A stretch of 64,000 nt of DNA from positions 16,005,001-16,069,000 of the forward strand of contig NC_046683.1 of the NCBI RefSeq assembly GCF_009870125.1, given 5' to 3'. Positions 47,926 to 59,286 of this stretch are shown one piece after another. The position numbers were made by a program, and so were the translations under genes. This DNA comes from Drosophila pseudoobscura (Eukaryota; Arthropoda; Insecta; Diptera; Drosophilidae). Within the stretch, counting starts at the first letter, position 1, and each line of letters opens with the position of its first letter. Below the pieces are notes generated by a model that was not told the DNA's origin, did no database searches, and was given only the letters and a program-made list of their open reading frames with translations.

Positions 47926-49039
47926 ATGCTATGCAATAAGGGATTCTGGACGATCCTGGTCCTGGTCTGGGCCATCGCCCTTTCCAGCGACCTCTCGCTG
48001 GTGAGCGGTAAATTTTTTTTTAATCCTAGCCCCCGCATTTTATCAGAAATGAACGTGACTATTATTTTTTGTTTTGTATTGTTTTTGTTTCCACCACAAA
48101 GGCCAAACGGTGGCGCCCCGAACGAGCTCCACGGTGAAGCCCACCAGTGCCCCCAAGCTGGATGTGAGGCCCACCAAGCCCATGATGATTGTGAATGCCC
48201 CGCCCAACAAGCAGAAGCATCTCGTTCCCGTTCCGGTTCCGGTTCCGGTCCCGGTCCAGGTGGAGATGCCGGCCGAGCCGATGCAGCTGAAGTCGGGAAT
48301 GCAGGTGAAGGACACCAAGCCGCTGCAGGTGACTGGATTCATCACGAAGTCTGGGAACATCTACGAGATCGAGGACAAGCGCGGCATGGGGTCCATCGAG
48401 GGGCGACAGGCGGATGATGGCCAGGACCAGATCGTGTGTAACTACGGCAATGTGGTCATCTACAGTGATGTGCCCTGTGACCAGGTGACCAATGTCCGGG
48501 TTGGCGAGATCAAGCCCATCAAGGCAGGCGGCAGCGGAGGCGGTGGCGAGCAGCCCGCGGAGGTCAGCACCGAGAAGCCTCAGTCGCAGTCGCAAGAGGA
48601 GGAGCAGGCCCCCGAGAAGCAGGAGCAGGAGCAAGAGGATGGGGAGAAGGAGCAGGAACAGGAGAGCAACCATCCGCGCGGTCAGCAGAATCAGGGGGCG
48701 AATCGTCGCCGTCGCCGTCGTCCCCAGCAGCAGCAGAAGCGCCGCCGCGGCCAAGGCGGCAATGTGGTGCGCCGCCGCCGCATACGCAACGGCAATGGCA
48801 ATCAGAACACGCGTCGTGGCGTTCAGCAACAGCGACGTCGCCCCAACCAGCGCCGTGGCAGCGGCAACAGCAACGGCAACAGACAGAAGCAGCAGCAGCA
48901 GAAGCGCCGCCGACAGCAGCAGCGTCGTCGTCAGCAGCAGCAGAGGCAGAAGCAGCAGCGTCGACGTCGCCAGCAGCCCAAAAGGCAGCGTCAGCAGCAG
49001 CAGCGTCTTCGCGTTCGCGAGGACAACAACGAGGTCTAG
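47926..49039 (+). CDS. secreted protein with acidic block followed by Arg/Gln-rich tail, two exons (47926-48007 and 48102-49039), 339 aa
   Basis: Exon 1 (82 nt) encodes a signal peptide (FWTILVLVWAIALSS) and ends in phase 1 at AGCG, then GTAAAT. The 94 bp intron ends CACAAAG at 48101. Exon 2 gives SGQTVAPRTSS. Together 1020 nt, 340 codons. Regions: Pro/Val linker VPVPVPVPVPV (69-79); a compact block (about 103-163) with ITKSGNIYEIEDKRG and two cysteines (C140 and C153) around NYGNVVIYSDVP, probably a small disulphide-bonded fold; a Gly linker; an acidic Glu/Gln block (181-215); and an extremely basic Arg/Gln/Asn block (229-332). The split of charges is striking for an exported protein and suggests self-association or binding to polyanions such as glycans or nucleic acid. 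The gene follows the mucin-like gene in the same orientation. Family not recognised. Confidence 0.92.
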
Positions 49040-49115
49040 GGGGGCAAGGGGAAGTGGTATTCCCCACTAAACGCACTCCATCCAGGCCCAGATCTTACCA
49101 GTGACACAGTAGTCG

Positions 49116-49121
49116 AATAAA
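49116..49121 (+). terminator. poly(A) signal AATAAA of the Arg/Gln-rich gene
   Basis: AATAAA 77 nt after the stop codon, with a second copy at 49135-49140. Confidence 0.7.
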
Positions 49122-49140
49122 GAGCAAGCGAGCAAATAAA

Positions 49141-51001
49141 CAGAACGAAACCAAGCCAAGTCGACGACTTCCATCTATGGGCAGTGTCCGGGTCCGGATC
49201 CGGGTTGGGGTCCAGTCAGAGGTCTGCCAGTCAGGGGGGTTGCATGGAAAAATTGAAAATTCACTTTATGTCGGTCGTTTTGGTCCTGGGGAATCAACAC
49301 GGAACAGTAATTAAAACAAGTGCAGTTCACGGAGGACAGGCAGGGCCGGCCAGGCCAGGGCAGGGCTCGAGCAAAATACTCGAAGGTAGTGCTTGCGCGA
49401 CTCTTGAATGCCCTAAAGAAGCCGAATATTTTATGAACACACTTATAGCTCGGGAAGAAAGGAACTTCCATTCAACATTTTCATTGCAATCTTATAGAGA
49501 AGATAACAAATATTTGAGTTTGAATGTGGGAGATAGATGGGTTATGGATTAAACGCTAGTAGTTTCTGTATGAGCAGCTTTAATATGCCTTGAAAGAATT
49601 TATTCAGTTTGCAGTCTATGCTTCAGTTTGGCCTCTATTATACGAGCATAAATGGTACACATCTATACTTAAAATCCCAAGATTTCCATTCCATTCAGGT
49701 CACTTGGTATAGAACTGTAAGGTTCTGTTTTCCAGCAACTTTTGATCCCCCTTCCGCTGCATCCAGTCCATCTATTGTGCATTTTTTAATCACTCCAAAG
49801 CCTCCGCTGCTCCATTCTTATCTTGCAAAAAGGAGCAAAGTTCAAAGGGAATGCAATTTCTATGATTTTGGTCTGTTGCCGTGGCCAGCCTGTCACTTTA
49901 ATTGTAACTAGATTTTCGACTCGTCTGTGCACACACAGACACATACACTTTTTTGGGAGCCTGGACTGGGCAAGATGCTGTTGAGGAGGTCGCTTGGGGG
50001 TGCGATGTCAACGTCAGCATCAGTTACAAGAAGAAATTTGCGCGCTTGGGCCCAGCGCACTTAACACATAAAACAAACAACAACAGCAGCAGTAGAGCAG
50101 ACCAGACCCGAGCAGAGCAGAGGCAGGGGCAGGGCAGGGGGCTGGGGTGGGACAGAGTTGGGGCCAGCAGGAGCCGAAGGGGTTTGGGGACGGGGCAGAT
50201 GGGGCAAAAGCTTGAGGCGGAATAGGAATAGGGTGCCTGCGAGCCAAGCGCGCGCCAAGAAAGTCATTCAAAAGTCAACCAACTTTCTTTTGAAACACGT
50301 TAAAGAGCTGGAAGCAACAAAAAAAAAACGTATACGTATAGATGTACAGGGATGTTGGTGGGTAGAGGAAGGGGAAGTGGAAGGGCAGCGACAGGGAGTA
50401 GGAGGGGCATAGCTGGGGTACAGTGGGCTAAGGGTTGAAAGCGGGGCACAGTGCATAAGGGACCACGGAGGACTGTGACATCGCCCCCAACCAAAGACGC
50501 TGCTGATTTTCCTTTGTTGTTTGCATGCACACAACGAGCAGCAAGGGGATGGCTGCACTTTCTCCCCCTATCCGCCGCAGTGGGAGTGGCCGTGGATGGT
50601 GGGTGGTAGGAGGTGACCCCAACCAGTGGGCTTCTACTCTCCAAGGAGCCATCAAAATGTGACGTCGTCGTCGTTGTTGGGTATCGTTGTCATGCGTTGA
50701 GCCTGCAAGTTTATCACCTCATTGTTCTTGCACGCCAAGATTCTCCCTGTCGTCGCTGTAGCTACGGCCCCATACCCCATACCCCACCTCCCAGATCCCA
50801 CATCCTGTTCCCAGTCCAGCTCCTGCTCCAGCTCCAGCTCCTACTGCAGCTCTTCGTCTTCATCCTTCTTCTGCTACTGCTATTCAACCTTCTTCCACTT
50901 TTGCTGTTGCTGTTTTGTGGTTTTATCGCTGACTGTGCCCATGCTGGGAGAGGGAACCGCAGCTGCAACTGCAGCATTAACTGCAACAACATCAGCAATA
51001 G
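49141..51001. other. non-coding stretch
   Basis: GC- and AT-rich patches with no supported gene. The pyrimidine-rich 50800-50930 (CTCCTGCTCCAGCTCC type) produces long spurious Ser/Leu/Cys-rich frames. Confidence 0.5.
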
Positions 51002-51195
51002 GATTTCGAACCGGAGCAGTATTCACCACCGCAGGATGCCACGGGACCCTTCGAAGCCACTCTCTTACAGGGAGCAGTCAGGGCAGAGGAAATGCTTGCG
51101 GTGGCCCAGGACAATGGCCAACTCATAAACTGTTCCAGCTGAATCAACTGGAACGAGAGCTGCGGGAGCAGACTGTACTAGTGGAACCTGGCTAA
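51002..51195 (+). pseudogene. possible coding exon or remnant, frame-shifted
   Basis: After an AATAG acceptor-like site, one frame (51002-51142) reads DFEPEQYSPPQDATGPFEAT, continues through an Ala/Glu/Leu-rich stretch (QGAVRAEEMLAVAQDNGQL) and then stops. Another frame takes over at about 51125 with KLFQLNQLERELREQTVLVE and ends at 51195. Both segments have a balanced, protein-like composition unlike the surrounding low-complexity frames. A single-base shift near 51125 would join them, so this could be a decayed exon, an assembly error or chance. No start, donor or family is recognised. Confidence 0.2.
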
Positions 51196-54100
51196 CAGCG
51201 AAACAATTTTCGGTCAATTAGCATTGATTAACACTAAGTGGAAGTGCAGACCCCTTTTTTGAAAGCTGTGCTGGAAAATCGATCAATGTGTCCAATCAGA
51301 GTTTAAATAAGTACCATTTATCGTGGCTGTCCTATTCACTGTTCCTTGTTTTTACAGAAGGGTATCAATAATAGTTTGCAAAAGGGCTGACGGAAAAGAA
51401 AGACCAAAACGGCTTACCGAATGACAGACTATCTATTATATTTATATTAATATTTTGTTGTCGCACTTGTCAAGAGAAAAAAACAAAACGGTGATGAGAG
51501 AAGAACAAAGAAAGTATGACAAATATTCTAGCTCTCTTTCACTCTCTCTTACCACCAGCAAATTAGCATCCTGATGTTACATCACGCTCACTCCGCTAGG
51601 GGCGCTCACTGATCGGGGAAGTGTGTGACGGAGAGAGAGAGAATAGCACTCCTCGTGCAAGGCTATTCCCCTGGTTGTTTCATAAGAAAGCCTAATCATC
51701 TCTTCTAAAACTGCATAAAAAGAGTTCGATAAAATTCAATAGTTGGCTCAGAAATGTGGTGAACGGCTTAAATCAGTCCCAGTGACCACCCAGCCTCTGG
51801 TCGATGTGCAACATAAATATTTAATATAAATCTGAGGTATATATATAAATATAGTATGACTGGTAAGCATATTTCTAAGGATTCCAAACTACACATGTGT
51901 GTGGAAGACATGCATAGAATGTATAGAGGAGTTCCAGCAATGCCTTGCCAAACACTTCGGGCATTAATAAATTGACAGCACTTACGAGCAATCTCTCTGA
52001 CATTCTCCAGGGCTTCCATCTGCATGTTTGAGTGCATTTCTTTTACCTAACATTCATGTAGCTGACATTTCTCATTAGCCAATGCAGCTTCTTGCCCCTT
52101 CTTGGGGTCTGTCTCGACATTTTGGGGAGGCCAAATGGGAGTGGGAATGAGAATGGGAGTGGCAGTGGTAGTGGTAGTGATAGTGTTAGTGGGATTTGGG
52201 GAAACTCGAGCACTTCCCGTTGACCCTCATCTACTTTCGAGGGAGGCTATGGCAAAGTGAGTTGCAACTAATTTCAGTTTAATTTGTGTCAGTCTCCCGC
52301 TTCCTTACTGCTGCTTCCTTGCTGCTGCTTCCTTGCTGCTTCTTCTTGGTTCTTTTCACACTTTCCCCGTTACTTATTATCCTTGAGCGACGTGTAAATG
52401 CTGCTAATGACGACGTCAAAAGAAGCCGCCATAAGCAGGAGATACAAAAGACTTCCTTGAGACCCGCTCCCACATTTTCATTCCCATCCATTTTCGGCGA
52501 GAAGAAGCAGGACGAAGAGCAGGAGGAGGAGCAGGAGGAGGAGCATCTTTAACGAGTTCCGTGTTTAATTTGGCGGATTTATTATTTTAATTTGCGCACA
52601 TTTCACGTTTCGTTTCATTCCGTTTCGTATCTTTTCTGACGAAGAGCCGGATGAATTTCGATTTCGATTCCATAATTAGAGGGGCCTACGGACCAAGCGA
52701 CCTTCGACCTTGGCGCACATTTTAAATTTGCAAGTTGCCAATGGCAACCCAGCTCCTCTCCTCTGGCTCGAGACCCCTGGCATTAATGACATTAATGCGC
52801 TTATTTTCATGTTAATTACCAGCAGACACAGACCAGGACCAGGACCAGGACCAGGACCCGACTTATCAAAGTATATGTATCCCTATATAGATATATATAT
52901 TTTTTTGAGGCACCCCCCGTTGAGCCGCCAGCGGGTTTTTGGCTCAGGCTCAGGCCTGACCCGAGACCTGGCACTTGGTAAGATTTTTGCGTGGTGATTT
53001 AAATAATTGACAGATTTTTGCGTCGAGCGCCGTTGGGTGTCTTTGTGTACATAGCAGCATCCCCGCAGCATCCGCAGGAGGTCAATTGAATGATACTCCT
53101 CCGTGCCAGATGTGCTTCTGCCCTGTCCTGCCCAGCCGAAAACCATCAGCCGCAAGTTCCTTTTGTTCATTGCGACTGTTAAACAGTTTTATCTTTATGC
53201 GATTATGTCTGCTTGTCCCCGACTCCCGGCTCCCGAATCTCACTCTACGGCCTCATCTCCGCCCTCGAATCTAATGCGTGGTCGTGCCCCAGCGAGGGGC
53301 AACGAACGACCAACTCTTTGCCCAAAGGATTTGTGTTTAACAAAGTTAAGTAGAAGACGTGCTCAGGCACGTTCCACACCCCCACCGTAGTCCCAGTCCC
53401 AGTGCCAGTGCCAGTGCCAGCCCAAGTCGCATCCCACTTGCCCAGTGTTCTACATTTGTGCGCTGTCAATATTGGTGGATGCCACTCGAAACTTTATACA
53501 ATGGCTGGGTATATTTGAAAAACTGACAGATTCATTTGATAGAACAGCAGGGACGAGATGAGCTATGGAATGCATCCCTTTCAGACCGAGATGCCTCGAT
53601 TGTGCGGTTGGTTTCTGCTCTCAATATTTCCATTTCCAGTTAACGAATTTTTATGAGACCAATTTCCATTAATTGTTCTTTTCATTTTTCAATTATGTCT
53701 CTCCCATTGTTCCGCTGTTCAAATGATTCTTTGAGCCCTTAGAATTTAGAAAAATAACAAAACTATTTTGCTTTGCCAACTCAGAAAGTGCATCCATATT
53801 TTTCGGGTATTCCCACACTTGGAATATTTTGCTCGTTTAAGTTCCCATTCTCGTTCCCATTCACATTCTTATTCGTTATTCACTTTCCGCCTCCAACATG
53901 TGGGAGCATCCCATCCCATCCCATACAAACACACTCAACCATCATAATCTTTGACCCTCTTGTCCCCAGCTCCGTCCAGCATCCGTGGACTGCCTATTTC
54001 TTTCTCAGGTGAATCTTTCAATCTTACTGCGGGGTTGTCAAGCCCTAAAATTGGCTTTTTAGAGGGAGTTGAGAGTCGTGGCTGACTGCGGACCGGAAAT

Positions 54101-55162
54101 AAAATATCTTGTGCTAATTTTGTCACGACCTCGGCACCGTTCGGATTCATGATTCAAGCATCCCCTGCCACTGGGAGGCAAGCAACTTTTTGTCAGTTGT
54201 TTTAACATGGCCGTGGGGCAAGAAGAGACGTCGCAGCATCAGTCGATGTGGCAAGCAGCCAGGAAGCAAGGGGACTTTTGTTTTATCAGAAGTCAGTTAG
54301 TAGCGAAAAACTTTTTAAACGTTTTCGAAACAAGTTGAAATTTAAATAAACCTTTCCAATTTTTTGACGATGCCATTAGCCCAGCAACTTTCCTACCCTT
54401 CCTCCTGCCAACATCCTGCACTTCTCATTCCACGGTATGAAAGCCAAGTTTAGACAACAAAATCGCCAGAGAAGAAGCAAACTTTTCCGGCTCTATCCCT
54501 TTTCTCTCGTGCCAGAGAGAATCGTAAGAAAGTCGGTGAGAGACTGAAGAAAAAACTGAGAAATATATCCCTACCCCTAGCCCTAGCCACCCACTCACCC
54601 ATTCATGTCCCTTCAGCCCCATAAAATCGACTTAAATTTTTATTGCGACAAAGAACTCTTCGGGCGAAAAGTGAAAAGAAAATCGTCAGGGCCAAAGTGC
54701 AGTCACTGGATGGGCGATGGGAGGCACTGGAGTGCGGAAGTGGTGTCAGGGGTTAGGGCGGTGGTTCAGCGGTTTCTAAGTGCAGTCGAAGTCGAAAGCG
54801 CCGAAATCGCATTATGGCATAACATTTTTTCCGCCATATTCGCTATTTGCTCTCACTCTCTATCTATGTACTATACATACGTTGGTTTTTTATCTCATCT
54901 TTCCTGAAAATCGTTCCATTTGTTCGTGTAATATACATTTTTTGTATACCCTTGCAAAAGTTGCTTAAATTATGATGAAATGCTTCCAATATATACCTCC
55001 AAAGAGTTGCCTGTGCGTCCAGACCATTCCTCTGGTTCCACGCAATATAAGAACCACGTAGGTTTAGGTCAGATCACTTCATCAATGTTTTTATGAAGTA
55101 GACCTCATCAAAAGAGGTCTTTCCAAAGATTCTCCTACTATAGGACTCTCTTCGCTCGTGAA
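51196..55162. other. non-coding stretch
   Basis: No supported gene. Contains a GCTAGGGGCGCTCAC motif (51595-51609) shared with 42968, inside a region with CTCTCTTTCACTCTCTCT (51532-51549) and GAGAGAGAGAG (51632-51642) as loose inverted arms; GGTAGT/GGCAGT triplet runs (52160-52190); GCTGCTTCCTT repeats (52310-52340); GGACCA repeats (52831-52859); AGTGCC repeats (53398-53425); and a GTATACCCTTGC fragment (54944-54955) typical of old INE-1-like tails. Frames such as 52286-52552 lack an ATG start. Confidence 0.45.
52831..52859. repeat. GACCAG/GGACCA hexamer run
   Basis: About five tandem GACCAG units. Confidence 0.85.
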
Positions 55163-55216
55163 CCAACCCCCGGCTCACTCGCTTCGCTCGCTGGCGTCGA
55201 TATGAGTAAAATATCG
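55163..55216 (+). repeat. 54-bp dispersed repeat, copy 2 (MITE-like)
   Basis: Matches 15201-15254 at 47 of 54 positions. It lies 219 bp downstream of an INE-1-like GTATACCCTTGC fragment at 54944, suggesting one older composite insertion of about 300 bp. Confidence 0.75.
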
Positions 55217-55784
55217 AACTACTACCAAACACTTTTTTATAAAATAGACCAATAGTAGCAATAGCGTATCAAAGGCTGAGTTTCTTGAAGATTGCTGCAT
55301 CTGTCCCTGCCCAAAACACCCATTTGTTTCTTTATTGGCCTAGCGCCGGAAAGTATGCAGTTCTAAAATATTTTCTATAATATTTTCGCTGGCTCTAGTC
55401 TCAATCGTTTCCCCCTCATTCTGAAAGCTGCACAAAGAAGTGGAGAAAAAACATGGAGATAGAGAAAATAAAGAAGCAGAATCAAAGGCTAGAAAGATAG
55501 ATACACACATACATACATACGTGTAGAGACAGAGAAAAGCCAAAAAGCGGCAAGCGGCAAGTTCAAAAAGAGCCCAACAACGACAACGACGACGGCGACG
55601 AACCGAACGAGCAACGAACGACAGACAGCAACAAAATAATAAAAAAGCTAACTTTTTTGCCAAGTTGACTTTGACACATTGGGCCAACACAAACACACGG
55701 GGGCTAAGACAGCCACAAACAGTCTGACAAAGACAGAGACAGAAATGGAGACAGAGTCGGGGACGGAGACGGAAATGGTCATAC

Positions 55785-55831
<47 letters not shown>

Positions 55832-57519
55832 GAGAGAGACTCAGTTTGAACTCTTCTACCATGAAAATGGCATAACAAAATTGCCAACTCTCGCAAGAAG
55901 TGCAACAAAATACTTATTTGTCTTGCACGAAATAAAATGAAATGAAATGAATAAGAAATTCTAGAAAATTCATAGAAATATGAACGGGTCTATATGCATA
56001 TGGCTTATACAAGTATTGCCTCCGATTTAGGCCAAACTGCCAAAGAGTATATTTGCAGATTGGGAAGCAGAGCAGAAGAGTATGAGATGGTAACGCCAGA
56101 AGTGAGACATATGGAAATATTTTCTTAGTGGAAGTCATGGCTACTTGCACAAAAACTTTTAGAGGAATCTGTGAGACATGGGAATGACAAAATTATGAAT
56201 ATTTGACGCACTTTCGGCTCAAAGTTCACACTGTATGAACTAAATGGTAGTTGAGTTTAATATTTGAATACTTTCATTGCTATATTCAAATTAATCAGAA
56301 CGTCCTTTCGCATCAAATCGGATAAACTAGAAAATCTTCTAGAAAATAATTCTCTCAAGGTGTAATAAATGCAGTAATTCAAAAAGCTTTCATGACTATT
56401 TGATCTACTTAGCGTAGGTCTCTCATTCAATCTTCTAATTTGTAGCGCAAATCCCGGATATGTAGAGGACATTTCTCCAACAACTCATTTGGAAGAATAC
56501 AGCGAATGGGAACTCCATTTATACTTCCGTTTGAAATCCGTTTTAATGGTGCACACAAGCAGTTGAATAATAACCAGCAGAATACATAATTTGAATTAAA
56601 AAAACGAAATCCGATTAGGTACTGGTAAATACGATATCTGCAAAAAATCTTCGCTTTTTTTATATAATTAAAGCCTTGTCAGAAAAACATAGCTCTCAGG
56701 AGATCCAGTAACGACAAGAGACAAAGGAAAACATTGAAATAGATAGAAAAGACTTCGACACTGCTAGTAAATATGGTGTAGATTTACATTCCAAAGCAAT
56801 AAGGTAAAGAAAAGTTAACTTTTGATTATCGATTTGCAAAAAGACAACAAATATTTTCCCTTCATTAATGTATAAATAATAACCGCCTCCTGTTACTGTG
56901 TCATAGAGTTCCAGTCATATCTGCAGAGGCTGAAAGATTATTAAAAATATTATACAAAATAATGGGAAACTTTTTAAGGGAAAAATAAACAAAAAAATCA
57001 GCATCAGATTTAGATTAAAAAAAATCCTTGCAATCGGTAAATACTGTCACAGTGGATCTCAGAAACTGGGCAGAATTTGAACCAGAATTAGGTGGTGGGA
57101 CACACATACGAGTATGTATACATAAATGGAATGAATACTGCTTAAGTGATTCCACTCACACCCAACGAAAAAGAGAATATCCCCTCCAAACTGATCCCAT
57201 TAATTTGGCTTATCCGAGGCACGTGTAATTAACATCAGCTCGAGCCAAACTAATAAGCCAGCCAGTCAGCCAAGGAAGAAGGCCAGTAAAAAAAAGAAGT
57301 AGTAGAAGCCCAGCCCACAGTCAAGGCAGAAGCGAAAAGAGCCAAGAACAAGTCGAAGCGAAGCGAGATTAATGGATTTAATCGCGATGAAAGCGCGAAA
57401 TTTTCTGCAAACTGTGATAAGCGGCAGCGATAACCGACGGATAAATTGAGGCTCATTAGGGCTGGGCGCTGGTCGCTGGCCGCTGGTTGCTGGTCGAACT
57501 GGAGCAGCCGCTGTTAGCC
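55217..57519. other. non-coding stretch upstream of the 57622 gene
   Basis: Includes ACAGAGAC repeats (55715-55770) and the long GA array at 55787. The rest is AT-rich. A 71-residue frame with an ATG at 56472 on the minus strand has no other support. Probably regulatory or intergenic. Confidence 0.5.
55787..55829 (+). repeat. (AG)n microsatellite, 43 bp
   Basis: An uninterrupted GA run, the longest here. It is a potential GAGA-factor site cluster 1.7 kb upstream of the 57520 promoter. Confidence 0.97.
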
Positions 57520-57556
57520 TATAAAAGCGCCACCCTGTCCACCGAACGTGCACAGT
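57520..57556 (+). promoter_or_regulatory. TATA box and initiator region of the 57622 gene
   Basis: TATAAAAG at 57520-57527, and GCACAGTC at 57550-57557 about 32 bp later. The expected start near 57552 gives a 5' UTR of about 70 nt and excludes any start codon before 57622. Confidence 0.7.
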
Positions 57557-57621
57557 CACTTGAAAGACAAACTCTTCACTTCAAGCACAGACAATTCAGT
57601 CAGAAGGTTCCCTCAACGAAT

Positions 57622-58695
57622 ATGTATCTCCAGAAGAGTCTTCTTCTGCTCGTGGCGACTGTGCTGAGTGCGCACAGCATATGGGCCAGGAGCGCAGCAC
57701 CCAGGCAGGCATATGGCTACAACATGCCTCTGTGGCAGTTGCAGTTCCCCGAGAAGCCTCCGACCAGCCAGGACCATCCCAACGAAGCCCCGGAGCCCCG
57801 ACTCATTGGAAATGTGGATGTGGGCTTTGAGGATGATTTGGTGGCTGATCAACAGCTGCAACAGCTACTTCTTCTGTCGCCCGGCCTGAGTCCAGCCCAG
57901 TTCCTGCAACGCTATCAGCCCCGGAGTCAGAGCGACGTTGATGGCGGCCGCTCATGGCTGGGCCACTTTAATGGGAAAAATGGTGGCAGCAGCGGTGGCA
58001 ATAGCGGTGGCACCACATTCGTTGTAATAACACCTGGTTCTATTCCAAATATCACCAATACCAATAACAACGTCATAAACAACACGGCTACCAATCCGGC
58101 CGCTGCTACAACGGGGGGCACCCGCATTGGAGAGTTCATTCGCAGCCCGATCGCATATCCGGCCAGCACGTACTTCCGCACGCGCCAGGACGAGGCGTCC
58201 TCTCTGCCATACTCCTCCGGCCTGTATGGCTGGAATGAGGCTGCTCTCTATGGGTCAGCCCTGGATGGACGTCTAGGAGGAGGCTTGGACGGAGGATTGG
58301 CTGGAGGTTTCAGCGGTTTGTCTACTGGATTTGGCAGTGGCGTTCCACTAGTGCCCATTACCATTGGCAACGAGGTGCGCTACGTGCCTCTCAACCTGCG
58401 CATGTTCCGCCAGCTGGCCAGCATCCCCATCAGAGAGAACGAGGAGCGGGAGCAGGACCGAGAGCGGGAGCAGGAGCAGGAGCGGCCTATCGTAGAGGAT
58501 CTATCCGTGCCAATGGCTGACGATTCCGAGCCCGAGGACCTCATTGAGACTCTGACCAATGGCGCTGGTGACACCCCATCGATGGCACCACCGGGCTTTG
58601 GCCGCTTGGGCCAGCGGCTGAGGCAGCGTCCCATAATGAGGAGGAAGCAGCTGCAGAGCTTTGCCCAGAATATTCGTCGAGTGCAGTATCTTTGA
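57622..58695 (+). CDS. unrecognised secreted protein with Asn/Thr- and Gly-rich segments, 357 aa
   Basis: Single exon. The frame is open further upstream, but the TATA box at 57520 makes the ATG at 57622 the first usable start. Residues 1-22 are a signal peptide (SLLLLVATVLSAHSIWA). Then a Pro-rich segment, an acidic/Leu-rich helix (about 66-98, LVADQQLQQLLLL), a Gly/Ser linker, FVVITPGS (133-140), an Asn/Thr-rich stretch with several N-glycosylation sequons (143-155), a Gly/Leu repeat with GGGLDGGLAGGF (219-230), VPITIGNEVRYVPLNLRMFR (244-263), a highly charged Glu/Arg/Gln stretch (271-289), and a basic C-terminus (RRKQLQSFAQNIRRVQYL). No cysteine is present in the mature part. It looks like an extracellular structural protein. 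The FVVIT motif before a low-complexity T/N run is shared with the gene at 61676. Family not recognised. Confidence 0.9.
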   Translation: MYLQKSLLLLVATVLSAHSIWARSAAPRQAYGYNMPLWQLQFPEKPPTSQDHPNEAPEPRLIGNVDVGFEDDLVADQQLQQLLLLSPGLSPAQFLQRYQPRSQSDVDGGRSWLGHFNGKNGGSSGGNSGGTTFVVITPGSIPNITNTNNNVINNTATNPAAATTGGTRIGEFIRSPIAYPASTYFRTRQDEASSLPYSSGLYGWNEAALYGSALDGRLGGGLDGGLAGGFSGLSTGFGSGVPLVPITIGNEVRYVPLNLRMFRQLASIPIRENEEREQDREREQEQERPIVEDLSVPMADDSEPEDLIETLTNGAGDTPSMAPPGFGRLGQRLRQRPIMRRKQLQSFAQNIRRVQYL

Positions 58696-58806
58696 GGCGG
58701 AACTCGGAACTTGGCACTCGGACCCCGGAACTCTGGAAATGACTTTTACTATCTAAGCACTTTTTTTTATATACTCTAAAGCAAATGTAAAAGAATACGT
58801 AATCGA

Positions 58807-58812
58807 AATAAA
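58807..58812 (+). terminator. poly(A) signal AATAAA of the 57622 gene
   Basis: AATAAA 111 nt after the TGA stop. Confidence 0.7.
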
Positions 58813-59253
58813 ACTAGATCATCTTCTTCTGGACTACACAGAAAATGGTATTTATAATAGCAGAACTTTAATTGGAATTACAGCAGCTCTACGGATAGTT
58901 TATTTATCATAGCTGCCAAAATCTATAATCAGTTTTAGATAACTATATCTCGTTCGAACAAGCTCCGTCTTAATTTAAATAAAAAAAGAGCAAGCGAAAA
59001 ATAAAGAAGTGCAATGCAAAACTTTTTTATACAAACGAAACTCTTCATCTTTATCTTCGGCTACGTCTATGTCTTTTTCTACTCCTGCGCCCAATAATAT
59101 TAAGTTGATAAGTTTTTCCATTGCCCGGATGGAAAACTTTTCAATTTGTGAGGAGTTTTGCTTATTAGCCATAAACATTTTACATGCTCCCAGGCTAAAA
59201 CTTTCAGCCAACAGCCAAAGTCAGACGCCAAGGCCCAGACCCAGACCCCGACC

Positions 59254-59286
59254 TAGACTCAGACTCAGACTCAGACTCAGACTCAG
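59254..59286. repeat. AGACTC hexamer array
   Basis: About five tandem AGACTC units following diverged CCCAGA units. Confidence 0.9.

Noticed and set aside
48062..48829. 255-codon minus-strand frame, and the overlapping minus-strand frame 48564-49076
   Set aside because: They lie antisense to the Arg/Gln-rich gene. The repetitive codons make the reverse frames open. No start context or signal.
50613..51128. 171-codon plus-strand frame rich in Leu/Phe
   Set aside because: Comes from CT-rich DNA (CTCCTGCTC repeats). Only the end of the region (51002-51195) looked protein-like, and it is reported separately.
52286..52552. 88-codon frame with a hydrophobic N-terminus and a Glu/Gln tail
   Set aside because: It begins at GTG with no ATG; the hydrophobic part comes from GCTGCTTCC repeats.
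56257..56472. 71-codon minus-strand frame starting MSSTYPGFALQ
   Set aside because: Fair start context and natural composition, but short enough to be chance; no other support.
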